NCBI GenBank assembly: GCA_964515395.1
Contig: CAZERC010000023.1
Span: forward strand, 1 to 24,471
DNA length: 24,471 bases
DNA from: UBA1876 sp964515395
Lineage (GTDB): Bacteria; Synergistota; Synergistia; Synergistales; Thermovirgaceae
Reading direction: 5' to 3'
In this document: positions 15,130 to 24,168 of the stretch, piece by piece
Position numbering within the stretch: the stretch's first letter is position 1
Layout of the letters: each line of letters begins with the position of its first letter
Position numbers and translations under genes: made by a program
Notes under the pieces: model-generated
Told to the model about the DNA's origin: nothing
Database searches by the model: none
The model's input: the letters and a program-made list of their open reading frames with translations, nothing else

Positions 15130-17478
15130 TTGACCAATCCTGACAAGGACGAAAGACCGGGAATTCTTCCGGTACTGTCCGTTCGTGATCTCGTGCTTTT
15201 CCCGGGAGTGGTGGCCCCCCTGTTTGTCGGGCGGCCTCGCTCGCGGAGGGCCCTTGAAGCGGCGGCCGAACAGGATCGAAAGATCTGCATCATAACCCAG
15301 AAAGACATGACCCAGGATGATCCCGAGCCGGAGGATTTGTACCGGGTGGGCACTGAAGCTTCAATAGTTCAGATGGTCCGCCTTCCCGACGGGTCCACAA
15401 AAGTCCTCGTCGAAGGCCTGATGCGGCTCAAGATAGAGAGCCTGTACGTGGAGGAAGATTTTTTTGAATGCACGTACTCCAGGATGCCCTCCTGGATATC
15501 GGCAAAAGATGAGGAACTGGAACCGCTCAAGCGCTCGGTCTCCGCGCAGTTTGAGAAATACGTGTCTCTTCATCCCAGGATACCTGGTGAAGTGATGATG
15601 TCCCTTGCCAATGTGGAGGATCCTGATTATCTGGCGGATCTTATCGCCTCCCACCTCCAGGTCAAGATCCCCGACAGGCAGGATCTGCTGGAAACATCCG
15701 ATACGGGAGAGCGACTGGAAAAGGTCCTGAAGATCCTCTTGCGGGAAATCGAGATTCTTGAAGTGGAGCAGTCCATTCACGAACGGGTCCGCCAGGAACT
15801 CGAGAAGGGGCAGAAGGAGTTCTATCTGAGGGAGCAGCTCAAGGCCATCCAGGATGAACTTGGACAGACCGACGAATCTTCGGAGATCGACAAGCTGAAG
15901 GAACAGGTCAAGGAAGCCCAAATGCCCGCTGACGTACAGGAGAAAGCCCTGTACGAGGTGGAGCGCCTGTCGAAGATGCCGCCTCTTTCCGCGGAAGCGA
16001 CGGTGGTGCGGACCTATGTGGACTGGCTCGTGAATCTCCCCTGGAGAAAACATTCGCGGGACACCGTCGACATCAAGTTCGCCGAAAAGGTTCTCAACGA
16101 GGATCACTGGGGACTCGAAGAAGCCAAGGAGCGGATTCTGGAATTTCTTGCGGTCAGGAAACAGGCCGGCAGCCGTATGAAATCGCAGGTTCTCTGTTTC
16201 GTTGGCCCCCCTGGAGTCGGAAAGACATCTCTGGGAAAATCCATCTCCAGGGCTCTCGGAAGAAATTTTGTCAACATGTCCCTTGGAGGCATACGTGACG
16301 AGGCGGAAATCAGGGGGCACAGGAGAACCTACATCGGCTCGCTGCCTGGAAGGATTATCCAGAAAATCAGGCAGGCAGGGACGAACAACCCCGTCATGCT
16401 CCTCGATGAAGTCGACAAGGTCGGAGCTGATTTCCGGGGTGATCCCTCTGCAGCGCTTCTTGAGGTCCTGGATCCGGAGCAGAACAACAGTTTTACCGAT
16501 CATTTCCTTGAAGTTCCCTTTGATCTGAGCAGGGTGCTCTTCATCACTACTGCGAACGTGACACACACGATCCCAAAGCCCCTGCAGGACAGGATGGAGA
16601 TCATTCGCCTCCCCGGATACGTGGCTGAGGAAAAATATCAGATCGCCAAACGCCATCTTGTTCCGAAAGTGCTTGCCGAGCACGGTCTTGAAAAGGATTA
16701 TCTGAGCTTCTCACCCAACGCCATCAAGAGAACCATCAATGAATATACCCGGGAGGCAGGAGTCAGGGAGCTGGAAAGGCAGCTGGCACGGATTGCCAGA
16801 AAGGTGACGCGGCAACTGGTGGAAGAAAGGGACCGCAAGAAAGAGGCGTCCTCAGCCGTCAAGGTGACGGTGAAAGACCTTCGGAAATATCTCGGGACGC
16901 CGAAGCATTATGATGCCAGGCTCCCGCAAAAACCTCAGAGAGGAGCCGTTGTCGGCCTGGCATGGACTGAATCCGGAGGCGACGTCCTCGTCATTGAGTC
17001 CGCGGCAATGGAAGGAAAGGGAAAGGTCGTCCTGACGGGAAACCTCGGGGAAATCATGCAGGAATCCGCCCAGACGGCCCTGGGCTATCTCAAGGCGCAT
17101 GCCCTGGATCTCGGACTGGAAGATGTCAGCTGGGACAAGACGGACCTCCACGTCCACGTCCCCGAGGGCGCCATCCCCAAAGACGGGCCTTCCGCCGGAA
17201 TCGCCCTGGCGACGGTCATGTATTCAGCATTGTCAGGAAAGCCGGTAAGAAGCGATATTGCCATGAGCGGAGAGATTACTCTTCGCGGCGAGATCCTTCC
17301 GGTCGGCGGGGTCAGGGAGAAACTTCTGGCGGCAAAACGGCATGGTCTGGCTGAAGTGATTTTCCCCTCGGCAAACAAGATGGAATTCGAAGAGATGCCT
17401 TCCTGGGTCATAAAGGGAGTAAACCTCTCTTTTCCGGGCAATGTACTGGAAGTTCTTCGTAAAGCCGTAAGCGCGTGA
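15130..17478 (+). CDS. lon: Lon ATP-dependent protease
   Basis: A 782-residue AAA+ serine protease (LonA type) that degrades misfolded and short-lived regulatory proteins. The N-terminal LON substrate-binding domain (about 8-205) leads through a helical linker to Walker A GPPGVGKT (359-366) and Walker B MLLDEVD (D426-E427). The C-terminal protease domain has catalytic S688 (GPSAGIAL) and K731 (GGVREKLLAA), the 43-residue spacing of the E. coli dyad. The start is ambiguous: TTG 15130 has AGGAGG nine bases upstream and lies two bases after the clpX stop; ATG 15109 in the same frame overlaps clpX by 20 bases but has no good ribosome site. The TTG is preferred. Only four bases separate it from ysxC. 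Confidence 0.96.
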   Translation: MTNPDKDERPGILPVLSVRDLVLFPGVVAPLFVGRPRSRRALEAAAEQDRKICIITQKDMTQDDPEPEDLYRVGTEASIVQMVRLPDGSTKVLVEGLMRLKIESLYVEEDFFECTYSRMPSWISAKDEELEPLKRSVSAQFEKYVSLHPRIPGEVMMSLANVEDPDYLADLIASHLQVKIPDRQDLLETSDTGERLEKVLKILLREIEILEVEQSIHERVRQELEKGQKEFYLREQLKAIQDELGQTDESSEIDKLKEQVKEAQMPADVQEKALYEVERLSKMPPLSAEATVVRTYVDWLVNLPWRKHSRDTVDIKFAEKVLNEDHWGLEEAKERILEFLAVRKQAGSRMKSQVLCFVGPPGVGKTSLGKSISRALGRNFVNMSLGGIRDEAEIRGHRRTYIGSLPGRIIQKIRQAGTNNPVMLLDEVDKVGADFRGDPSAALLEVLDPEQNNSFTDHFLEVPFDLSRVLFITTANVTHTIPKPLQDRMEIIRLPGYVAEEKYQIAKRHLVPKVLAEHGLEKDYLSFSPNAIKRTINEYTREAGVRELERQLARIARKVTRQLVEERDRKKEASSAVKVTVKDLRKYLGTPKHYDARLPQKPQRGAVVGLAWTESGGDVLVIESAAMEGKGKVVLTGNLGEIMQESAQTALGYLKAHALDLGLEDVSWDKTDLHVHVPEGAIPKDGPSAGIALATVMYSALSGKPVRSDIAMSGEITLRGEILPVGGVREKLLAAKRHGLAEVIFPSANKMEFEEMPSWVIKGVNLSFPGNVLEVLRKAVSA

Positions 17479-17482
17479 AGGG

Positions 17483-18109
17483 ATGACTGGTTTGGTGTGG
17501 TCCGGAACGCTCGTAGCGACATCCTATAACGAGAACCAGCTCCCGGAAGGTCATTTACCGGAAATAGCCTTTGCCGGACGTTCGAACGTGGGAAAATCCT
17601 CGTTGATCAACGCACTCCTGAAACGCCGTATTGCCAAGGTCAGCCGTGAACCCGGGAAGACAAGGAGCATAAATTTCTATGTCGTCGAAGCGGAACGGAC
17701 CTTTCACCTTGTTGACCTCCCGGGCTTCGGATTTGCGAAGAGAGGCAAACAGGAACGGGCACAATGGGCCGCTCTTATAGAGGGGTATATCGCAAAACGG
17801 AAATCGCTTGCCCTTGTGGTTCATCTCGTTGATTTTCGCCATGGCATGCTGGAGAATGACAGGCAACTCCAGCGATGGCTTTCGGATAACGGAGTACCTG
17901 TTTTGATCGTCTTCACGAAAGCCGACAAGATTCCGACCACAAAGCGGGCGTCGGTATACCGGAAACACCTGCAGGCCCTTCCTGCCACGGCGGGAGCTCC
18001 CCTGTATGTCTCAACGGAAAAAGACATTGCCATTGACGAACTCAGGGAAAGCATTGACGATTTTCTGGCGGGATTGCCCGGGGATTTCCTGAAAACCCTG
18101 AAGCAGTGA
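17483..18109 (+). CDS. ysxC: ribosome biogenesis GTPase YsxC/EngB
   Basis: A 208-residue TrmE-Era-EngA-type GTPase needed for assembly of the large ribosomal subunit. G1 GRSNVGKSS starts at residue 32, G2 is the PGKTRSINF segment with T60, G3 is DLPGFG from residue 79, G4 is TKAD at 145-148 and G5 is near VSTEKD. The ATG is four bases after the lon stop with GAAGGG almost touching it, so TTG 17492 or GTG 17495 may be the real start; either costs only a few residues. The lon-ysxC pairing is the same as in Bacillus, supporting operon membership. Confidence 0.96.
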   Translation: MTGLVWSGTLVATSYNENQLPEGHLPEIAFAGRSNVGKSSLINALLKRRIAKVSREPGKTRSINFYVVEAERTFHLVDLPGFGFAKRGKQERAQWAALIEGYIAKRKSLALVVHLVDFRHGMLENDRQLQRWLSDNGVPVLIVFTKADKIPTTKRASVYRKHLQALPATAGAPLYVSTEKDIAIDELRESIDDFLAGLPGDFLKTLKQ

Positions 18110-18154
18110 CACACCTTTCCAGGAATGAAGGGATACAAAGGAGGACGCGCAAAA

Positions 18155-20821
18155 ATGACCGACAAAGGCCTTGAAATAGGTAAAGTCTACGATCCCCTCC
18201 CCATAGAGGACAAATGGTATTCGTATTGGCTGGAAACAGGGCTTTTCCACTCGGAACCCGATGAAGGGAAAGAACCGTTCAGCATCGTGATTCCGCCGCC
18301 CAACGTGACCGGTTCGCTTCATATGGGGCATGCCCTGAATACTACCCTGCAGGACATCACCTGCCGGTATATGCGGATGAGGGGAAAGAACGTCATGTGG
18401 CTCCCGGGAACGGACCATGCCGGGATAGCGACGCAGAATGTCGTTGAGCGCAAGCTTCAGGAAGAGGGCAAGTCCCGCCATGACGTCGGCAGAGAGGCCT
18501 TTGTCGAAAAAGTCTGGGAATGGAAGGAAGAGTACGGCAACAGGATTATCAACCAGCTGAAAAAGCTGGGAGCTTCCTGCGACTGGAGCAGGGAACGTTT
18601 TACCATGGATGTGGGGCTCTCCCGGGCCGTCCGGGCCGTGTTTGTGAGATTGTACGAAGAAGGGCTCATATACAAGGGGAAGTACATCATCAACTGGTGC
18701 CCGAGATGTCAGACGGCTTTGTCCGATCTGGAAGTGGAACACGAGCCGGCGGAAGGCATGCTTTTTTATGTCAGCTATCCTTTCGTGGACGGGAGCGGAA
18801 GCATTACCGTGGCGACGACACGACCGGAAACGATTCTTGGAGACGTCGCCGTTGCCGTGCATCCGAGGGATGAAGAAAACACCCGTTTCATAGGAAGACG
18901 CGTTCGCGTTCCCCTTTGCGACAGGGAAATTCCTGTCATCGAGGATAATATGGTCGATCCGGAATTCGGGACTGGTCTGGTGAAGATAACACCTGCCCAC
19001 GACCCCAATGACTTTCTCGTCGGGGAAAGGCATGGACTCGAACCCGTCCAGGTGATCGACGAAAAGGGCAAGATGAATGACACGGCGGGGGTGCCCTTTG
19101 TCGGCATGGACCGATACGATGCCAGGAAAAAAATCGTCGAATTGCTTTCTGAAAGAGGGCATCTGGTGCGCAAGGAACGTCACGAGCATTCAGTGGGACG
19201 GTGTTACCGCTGCGGGACCATGATAGAACCCTTCTTGTCGGAACAATGGTTCGTGAAAACTGCTCCACTGGCAGAAGAAGCGATACGGGTCGTCAGGGAA
19301 AAAGACATCGAGATCATCCCACCACATTGGGAGACCACCTACTTCCAATGGATGGAGAATATCCGGGACTGGTGCATTTCCAGGCAACTCTGGTGGGGGC
19401 ACCGGATACCGGCCTGGACCTGTAACGATTGCGGGGCCGTCACCGTTTCCGAACATGACCCCGACAGGTGTGAAGCATGCGGAAGCGCCGACATTCATCA
19501 GGAGGCGGATGTTCTCGACACGTGGTTCAGCAGTGCCCTCTGGCCTTTTTCCACCCTGGGCTGGCCCGACGGGACCAGGGATCTTGAGTACTATTATCCG
19601 ACGAACCTTCTGACGACGGGCTTCGACATCCTTTTCTTCTGGGTTGCCAGGATGATTATGATGGGCCTGAAGTTCATGAAGGAGATTCCTTTTCACACCG
19701 TCTATATCCATGCTTTGGTACGCGATGAGGAAGGCCGGAAAATGAGCAAGTCAAAGGGTAACGTCATCGATCCACTGGAGATCATCGAGGACTACGGTGC
19801 GGATTCCCTGCGCCTGACCCTTGCGGCTCTGACAGTTCAGGGACGGGATATTTTCCTGAGCAAAGAACGGATAGAAGCTTACCGCCATTTTCTGAACAAG
19901 CTCTGGAATGCCGCCCGTTTTGCGGGTATGTATCTTGACGGCGGAAAGGGACTGCAAAAACCGCAACCATCTTTTCTCCGTGATCACGATGCGTGGATTC
20001 TGGCCAGGCGCGATGCCGTCATCAAGGATGTGTCCAGGAACCTCGACACATATCATTACGGCGAAGCGGCCAGGACACTCTACGAGTTTGTCTGGAGCGA
20101 ATTCTGCGACTGGTACCTGGAAATGGCAAAACCCGCCCTGCGGGGCGAGGAAGGCTCGAAGCGGCAGGAGGCTTCACAGTGGGTGCTTGCCGGGATACTC
20201 AAGGATGTACTGAAAATGCTCCATCCCTTTATTCCTTTTGTTACAGAGGAATTGTGGCATCTGTTCGAATTCGGTACAGGATCCATGGAAAACGAAGACT
20301 GGCCTGTGCCCGATCAGGTTTGCGATGAAAATGAAGAGACAGCAAAGATGTCAGTTTTTCAGGAAGTCGTCAGGAGCTTCCGTAACCTTCGAGCTGAAGC
20401 CGGATTTCCTCCGCAGAAGAAACTCGCCAGGGGCCTTCTTGTCATGAGGGACCGGAAAGCGCGTTCCATCATGGAAAGGAATACCGATCTTCTGTCCGTT
20501 CTCACGAACATAGACGAATTGGGCTTCCTCCATTCTGACGGAGAAAAACCTTCCAAGGCATTGACGGCGGTGTTGCCCTTTTGCGAAATCTTCCTGCCTG
20601 TCGGGGACGTGCTCGATGTGTCTGCAGAAATCAGTCGCCTGGAACAGGAAAAGGCAAAGAGTAAAAAAGCTGCAGAGAAATGCCGAAAGAAACTGGATAA
20701 TCAAAAGTTCCTCGAGAACGCGCCTGAAGAAGTCGTGGAAAAAGAAAGAAACAGGCTTGAGGAACATGAAAAGCGGATCAGGAATATAGAACGAAATCTT
20801 GAAAGCCTCAGACGCGCATAG
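18155..20821 (+). CDS. valS: valyl-tRNA synthetase
   Basis: An 888-residue class I synthetase charging tRNA-Val and editing misacylated threonine. The signature PPPNVTGSLHMGH has HMGH at 56-59; TTRPETILGD marks the editing domain; DTWFSSALWPF and KMSKS (529-533) complete the active site. The C-terminal end (about 820-888) is a charged antiparallel coiled coil, the tRNA-binding arm typical of ValRS. CxxC pairs occur near 19204 (CYRC) and 19421-19482 (CNDC, CEAC). ATG 18155 is chosen over ATG 18125 because GGAGG lies ten bases before it and residues upstream do not look conserved. It follows ysxC by 45 bp and precedes folC, the valS-folC order of Firmicutes. Confidence 0.97.
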   Translation: MTDKGLEIGKVYDPLPIEDKWYSYWLETGLFHSEPDEGKEPFSIVIPPPNVTGSLHMGHALNTTLQDITCRYMRMRGKNVMWLPGTDHAGIATQNVVERKLQEEGKSRHDVGREAFVEKVWEWKEEYGNRIINQLKKLGASCDWSRERFTMDVGLSRAVRAVFVRLYEEGLIYKGKYIINWCPRCQTALSDLEVEHEPAEGMLFYVSYPFVDGSGSITVATTRPETILGDVAVAVHPRDEENTRFIGRRVRVPLCDREIPVIEDNMVDPEFGTGLVKITPAHDPNDFLVGERHGLEPVQVIDEKGKMNDTAGVPFVGMDRYDARKKIVELLSERGHLVRKERHEHSVGRCYRCGTMIEPFLSEQWFVKTAPLAEEAIRVVREKDIEIIPPHWETTYFQWMENIRDWCISRQLWWGHRIPAWTCNDCGAVTVSEHDPDRCEACGSADIHQEADVLDTWFSSALWPFSTLGWPDGTRDLEYYYPTNLLTTGFDILFFWVARMIMMGLKFMKEIPFHTVYIHALVRDEEGRKMSKSKGNVIDPLEIIEDYGADSLRLTLAALTVQGRDIFLSKERIEAYRHFLNKLWNAARFAGMYLDGGKGLQKPQPSFLRDHDAWILARRDAVIKDVSRNLDTYHYGEAARTLYEFVWSEFCDWYLEMAKPALRGEEGSKRQEASQWVLAGILKDVLKMLHPFIPFVTEELWHLFEFGTGSMENEDWPVPDQVCDENEETAKMSVFQEVVRSFRNLRAEAGFPPQKKLARGLLVMRDRKARSIMERNTDLLSVLTNIDELGFLHSDGEKPSKALTAVLPFCEIFLPVGDVLDVSAEISRLEQEKAKSKKAAEKCRKKLDNQKFLENAPEEVVEKERNRLEEHEKRIRNIERNLESLRRA

Positions 20822-20860
20822 CGGCGGAGGTTAAAACCAGCGAGGGGATCGGCGTCTTGA

Positions 20861-22183
20861 ATGAGACAGCGGGGTGAAGCGGCGTCCGCCTTTGATGAAG
20901 TGGAGGAACGCATGTCCGGCCTGGCGTATCCGGGAATCAGGCCGGGCCTTTCCAGGATCGCACGACTTCTTGGGGTTCTTGGGCATCCGGAACGCTCCTT
21001 TCCCGCCATTCACGTCGTCGGGACAAACGGAAAAGGGTCTACGTCGGTTCTCATCGAATCTGTCCTCAGGTACACGGGGTACAAGACGGCGCTGTACACA
21101 AGTCCTCACCTGCATCATTTCGGAGAAAGGCTCCGGATGGGCGGGCGCCTTGTCGATCCCGAATCATGGCATCATGCCATTGATGCAGTAGAGGCGGCGC
21201 TTCACGAGACGGGAGAAGCACCGACTTTTTTCGAAATTTCCACGGCGGCGGCCTTCCTGCTCATCGCTTCCGAAAATACGGAGGTTGCCGTCGTGGAGGC
21301 GGGCCTTGGCGGCAGGCTGGACGCAACGAACATTCTTCCCCGTGTCCTTGTTTCGGTGCTCACGACCATCGGCCTGGATCATGGAGAATACCTGGGAAGC
21401 AGTCTTCCCGGGGTGGCAGCTGAAAAGTTCGCCGTTCTCAGACCAGCAGGGAGAAGCTGTTTTGCGGGCGGGAACGAAGAGCTGGAAAGCATGTATCAGG
21501 AACGGTGCGCCTTTCTGAAAAACCTGGGTATGAACCTTTCCTCTTCCGCCGCCTGGTCGGTTAAGAAAATCAATCAGGCAGGCACCGTTTTCGACGTTGT
21601 CCTCCCAAGTCATGCATACCGGGACCTCGAGACAGGCCTTATTGGGCGGCACCAGGCTGCAAACGCGGTGAATGCCCTGGCGGCGCTTTTTCTTCTTCCC
21701 CGGGAAATCATACCCCTTTCGGAAAAACAGATACGGGAAGGTTTCAGGAAAGCACGATTGCCCGGGAGATTTGACATCAGAAAGATAAAGGACGGCACCA
21801 TCATTCTTGACGGCGCCCACAATCCGCAGGGGACAGCCGCACTGGTGGAAACCGTGTCCGAGGTGTTTCCGGGAGAGAGGATTTCCATAGTATTTGCCTC
21901 CATGGGCGACAAAGATTACCGTCAATCCCTGGACCTGCTCAGAAACCTGAAGAGTGACCTCTTTTTGACACAGGTTCCGGGAATGGAAAGGTCTGCGAAC
22001 CCGGGGCACCTGCTTGAAGCCGCCGAGAACCAATCGGGATGGCCGGGCGGGGTGACGGTGATGGAATCACCGCAACATGCGCTGGGAGAGGCCTTGAAAA
22101 CAAACGGAACCGTTCTCTGTTGCGGAAGCCTGTACCTGCTTGCGGCAATCCTTGAGCTTATCGAGCCCATGGAGGTTGCCTGA
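20861..22183 (+). CDS. folC: folylpolyglutamate synthase / dihydrofolate synthase
   Basis: A 440-residue Mur-ligase-type enzyme that adds glutamate to dihydropteroate and/or tetrahydrofolate using ATP, giving retained folate cofactors. The P-loop GTNGKGST is at 54-61, LGGRLDATN follows the central domain, and DGAHNPQGT marks the C-terminal ligase domain. The IRPGLSRIARLLGVLG start segment is typical of the family. The ATG at 20861 has a weak ribosome site, while Met18 at 20912 has GGAGG six bases before it. The longer form is preferred because FDEVEERMSGL matches the usual first helix. It is separated from valS by 39 bp and ends in TGATG overlapping pgeF. Confidence 0.95.
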   Translation: MRQRGEAASAFDEVEERMSGLAYPGIRPGLSRIARLLGVLGHPERSFPAIHVVGTNGKGSTSVLIESVLRYTGYKTALYTSPHLHHFGERLRMGGRLVDPESWHHAIDAVEAALHETGEAPTFFEISTAAAFLLIASENTEVAVVEAGLGGRLDATNILPRVLVSVLTTIGLDHGEYLGSSLPGVAAEKFAVLRPAGRSCFAGGNEELESMYQERCAFLKNLGMNLSSSAAWSVKKINQAGTVFDVVLPSHAYRDLETGLIGRHQAANAVNALAALFLLPREIIPLSEKQIREGFRKARLPGRFDIRKIKDGTIILDGAHNPQGTAALVETVSEVFPGERISIVFASMGDKDYRQSLDLLRNLKSDLFLTQVPGMERSANPGHLLEAAENQSGWPGGVTVMESPQHALGEALKTNGTVLCCGSLYLLAAILELIEPMEVA

Positions 22184-23013
22184 TGCCGGCGCAACCAGCC
22201 CCATGGTCCATCGATCAATCGGGAGGACAATGGGTTCTGTCCTATGGAGATGGTTCTGGAGCTTTCATCAAGCTTTACGGCAGGGGACCCCTGACGGAAA
22301 AGTCCGAAGGCGATCCCCGCGTACTCGCAAGAAAGGTCGCAGATGAAATCAGAACCTTTCCGGTGGCGGCTCCCAAACAGGTGCACGGAAACACCGTCAT
22401 CAGGGCAAAGATGAGTTTTTGTCTTCCCGAGAGGCCCGAGGCGGACGGACTGTTTCTGGATGAAACGGGAATCATCGGAAGCCTTCAGTACGCAGATTGC
22501 GTCCCCGTTGTCATATGGGGGCGTTCACCTTGCGATTGGCTTGCTCTCGGACATTCAGGCTTTGCGGGAACGGGCAAAAACATTGTCTCTGCCATGCTGT
22601 CGCATGCCCTGAAAACCTGGGGTTCGCAATCTCTTGAAAACGTCACCGCATGGGTTGGACCCGGGATTTGCGGGAATTGCTACGGCCGAAGGCTGGATGA
22701 TCCCTGGACACAGTGGGGGAAGAAGGTCTTTCCGCGCGAATATGCTATTCTAAAGGACAAGAAGGTTTATTTTGACCTCCCGGGGATGATCGAGAAACAG
22801 CTTCTCGATTTTGGAATCTCCGAAGACGCGGTTTTCCGGATACCCTTTTGCACCCGTTGCCGAAATGACCTGTTTTATTCTTACCGTGCCGGTGATCGCC
22901 ATCGGAACTTCCTTTTGGCAAGAATGCTCGAACCAGGCCACAAACTGGACCACATGCGGGAGAATAATTGTAGTGGTCCAGGGGTTTCAAGGAATTCCAA
23001 TTCTGGAGTGTGA
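22183..23013 (+). CDS. pgeF: PgeF/YfiH-family laccase-domain protein
   Basis: A 276-residue protein of the DUF152 (YfiH) family, often named polyphenol oxidase. Studied members act as purine nucleoside phosphorylase/adenosine deaminase or, in E. coli, as a peptidoglycan editing factor. The metal-site residues are present: H68 (QVHGNT), C106 (QYADCVPV) and H124 (LGHSGFAGT), with spacing close to the E. coli triad. WVGPGICGNCYG and the terminal CTRCRNDLFYSYRAG are also family motifs. In the second half of ALGHSGFAGT the usual HAGWRGT has Ser, Phe and Ala in place of Ala, Trp and Arg. The ATG overlaps the folC stop by one base. It is cytoplasmic (no signal peptide). The exact substrate is uncertain. 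Confidence 0.9.
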   Translation: MPAQPAPWSIDQSGGQWVLSYGDGSGAFIKLYGRGPLTEKSEGDPRVLARKVADEIRTFPVAAPKQVHGNTVIRAKMSFCLPERPEADGLFLDETGIIGSLQYADCVPVVIWGRSPCDWLALGHSGFAGTGKNIVSAMLSHALKTWGSQSLENVTAWVGPGICGNCYGRRLDDPWTQWGKKVFPREYAILKDKKVYFDLPGMIEKQLLDFGISEDAVFRIPFCTRCRNDLFYSYRAGDRHRNFLLARMLEPGHKLDHMRENNCSGPGVSRNSNSGV

Positions 23014-23019
23014 TCATTG

Positions 23020-23994
23020 ATGGAACCTTTGCGTGTTGGCGTTATCGGGGTTGGCCACCTTGGCTATCATCATGCCAGAGTCTATACAGAGCTGCTGAAC
23101 ACTGATCTCGTCGGCGTGGTGGATGTCAATGAAGAGAGGGCGGCATCCATCGGGGAAATGCTTGGCGTCCCGCATTATTCCGATGTGGAAAAATTCTTTG
23201 CAACAGCCCGGCCTCATGCGGTCAGTGTCGTGGTTCCCACCGTTGATCACTATGAAATTGCCAGGATGTCGCTTGAAACCGGGTGCCATGTGCTCATAGA
23301 AAAGCCCGTCACATCAACCGTCAAGGAAGCGGAAAGCCTCCTCAAGCTTGCGGCCTCGAAGAACCTCGTTCTGCAGGTCGGACACATCGAGCGTTTCAAC
23401 AGCGCCGTCCAGCATGTCCGGAATATCGTGAAGAAGCCGTTGTTCCTTCAGTCACGAAGGATGGGACCTTTTTCTTCGCGTATCAACGATGTTGGAGTCG
23501 TCCTGGACCTGATGATTCACGATATCGATATCATTCTGTCCCTTGTTCCTTCGGAGATTACTTCCATCATGGCAATGGGGCGATCCATAAGGTCTCCACT
23601 GGAGGATGTGGCAACGGCACAGATTTCCTTCGAAAACGGCACGCTGGCCCACATCCTTGTCAGCCGTGTTGCCGAACGACGCCTGAGGCAACTGGAGATC
23701 ATGGAGCCCGAGCGATTCATTTCCCTGAATTATGAAACCCAGGATGTTTCAATCCATCGTTGCATCAGGGAAAAAGGGAGCAGCCTGATGGAAGTGATCG
23801 AGCATCCCGTTTTTCCGAAGCGCGAGCCCCTCAAGCTGGAATTGCAGCATTTCGTCACCTGTGTGAGGGAAGGTCGCCAGCCGCTTGTGGGCATTATGGA
23901 CGGGAAAAGAGCACTGGAAGTTGCCATTTCCGTACTCAAACAGATTCATCTTCCTGCGGGACAGCTTCACGACGAGGAGACCGTCGGCAAGTAG
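23020..23994 (+). CDS. Gfo/Idh/MocA-family oxidoreductase, possibly GnnA-like
   Basis: A 324-residue NAD(P)-dependent dehydrogenase. The N-terminal Rossmann fold has GVIGVGHLG at 7-15, the family's catalytic E94-K95-P96 follows, and the C-terminal domain contains GHIERFNSAV and VLDLMIHDIDI. As far as I recall, these last two motifs resemble the subgroup encoded in lipid A operons near lpxA, where GnnA oxidises the 3-OH of UDP-GlcNAc before amination to make 3-amino lipid A; that assignment is an inference. The ATG 23020 is preceded in frame by TTG 23017, and GGAG lies about nine to twelve bases upstream. It is seven bases after pgeF and is the last gene before a terminator. No lpx gene or partner transaminase (GnnB) is within the window. 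Confidence 0.88.
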   Translation: MEPLRVGVIGVGHLGYHHARVYTELLNTDLVGVVDVNEERAASIGEMLGVPHYSDVEKFFATARPHAVSVVVPTVDHYEIARMSLETGCHVLIEKPVTSTVKEAESLLKLAASKNLVLQVGHIERFNSAVQHVRNIVKKPLFLQSRRMGPFSSRINDVGVVLDLMIHDIDIILSLVPSEITSIMAMGRSIRSPLEDVATAQISFENGTLAHILVSRVAERRLRQLEIMEPERFISLNYETQDVSIHRCIREKGSSLMEVIEHPVFPKREPLKLELQHFVTCVREGRQPLVGIMDGKRALEVAISVLKQIHLPAGQLHDEETVGK

Positions 23995-24047
23995 GCCTTC
24001 GGTTTTTCAATTTACAGGTTTTCAGACAATACGCGGCAGGAAAGACG

Positions 24048-24073
24048 AAAGCGGCTCGAAAGGGCCGCTTTTT
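24048..24073 (+). terminator. intrinsic terminator of the tig-to-dehydrogenase operon
   Basis: AAAGCGGC (24048-24055) pairs with GCCGCTTT (24064-24071) around an 8-nt loop and runs into TTTTTCTC. It lies 54 bp after the dehydrogenase stop codon. Confidence 0.9.
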
Positions 24074-24087
24074 CTCATCGGAAAGCG

Positions 24088-24115
24088 TTTCCTTGCTGGT
24101 CGTTCCTGTTACAAT
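24088..24115 (+). promoter_or_regulatory. possible promoter of the small membrane protein
   Basis: TACAAT at 24110-24115 is a good -10; TTTCCT 16 bp upstream is a poor -35. The position just after the terminator and 54 bp before a gene supports it. Confidence 0.45.
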
Positions 24116-24168
24116 ACTTGGCGGTGCATTTTGTGCAACCCTGCCAGAAAAGAAGCGGGAGGAATCTT

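Noticed and set aside
15361..16683. Open - strand frame of 440 codons opposite lon
   Set aside because: Lies entirely within lon, whose Walker and N-domain residues are intact; no family signature in the antisense translation.
18011..19189. Open - strand frame of 392 codons opposite valS
   Set aside because: Shadow of valS; no domain, no ribosome site, and valS is intact.
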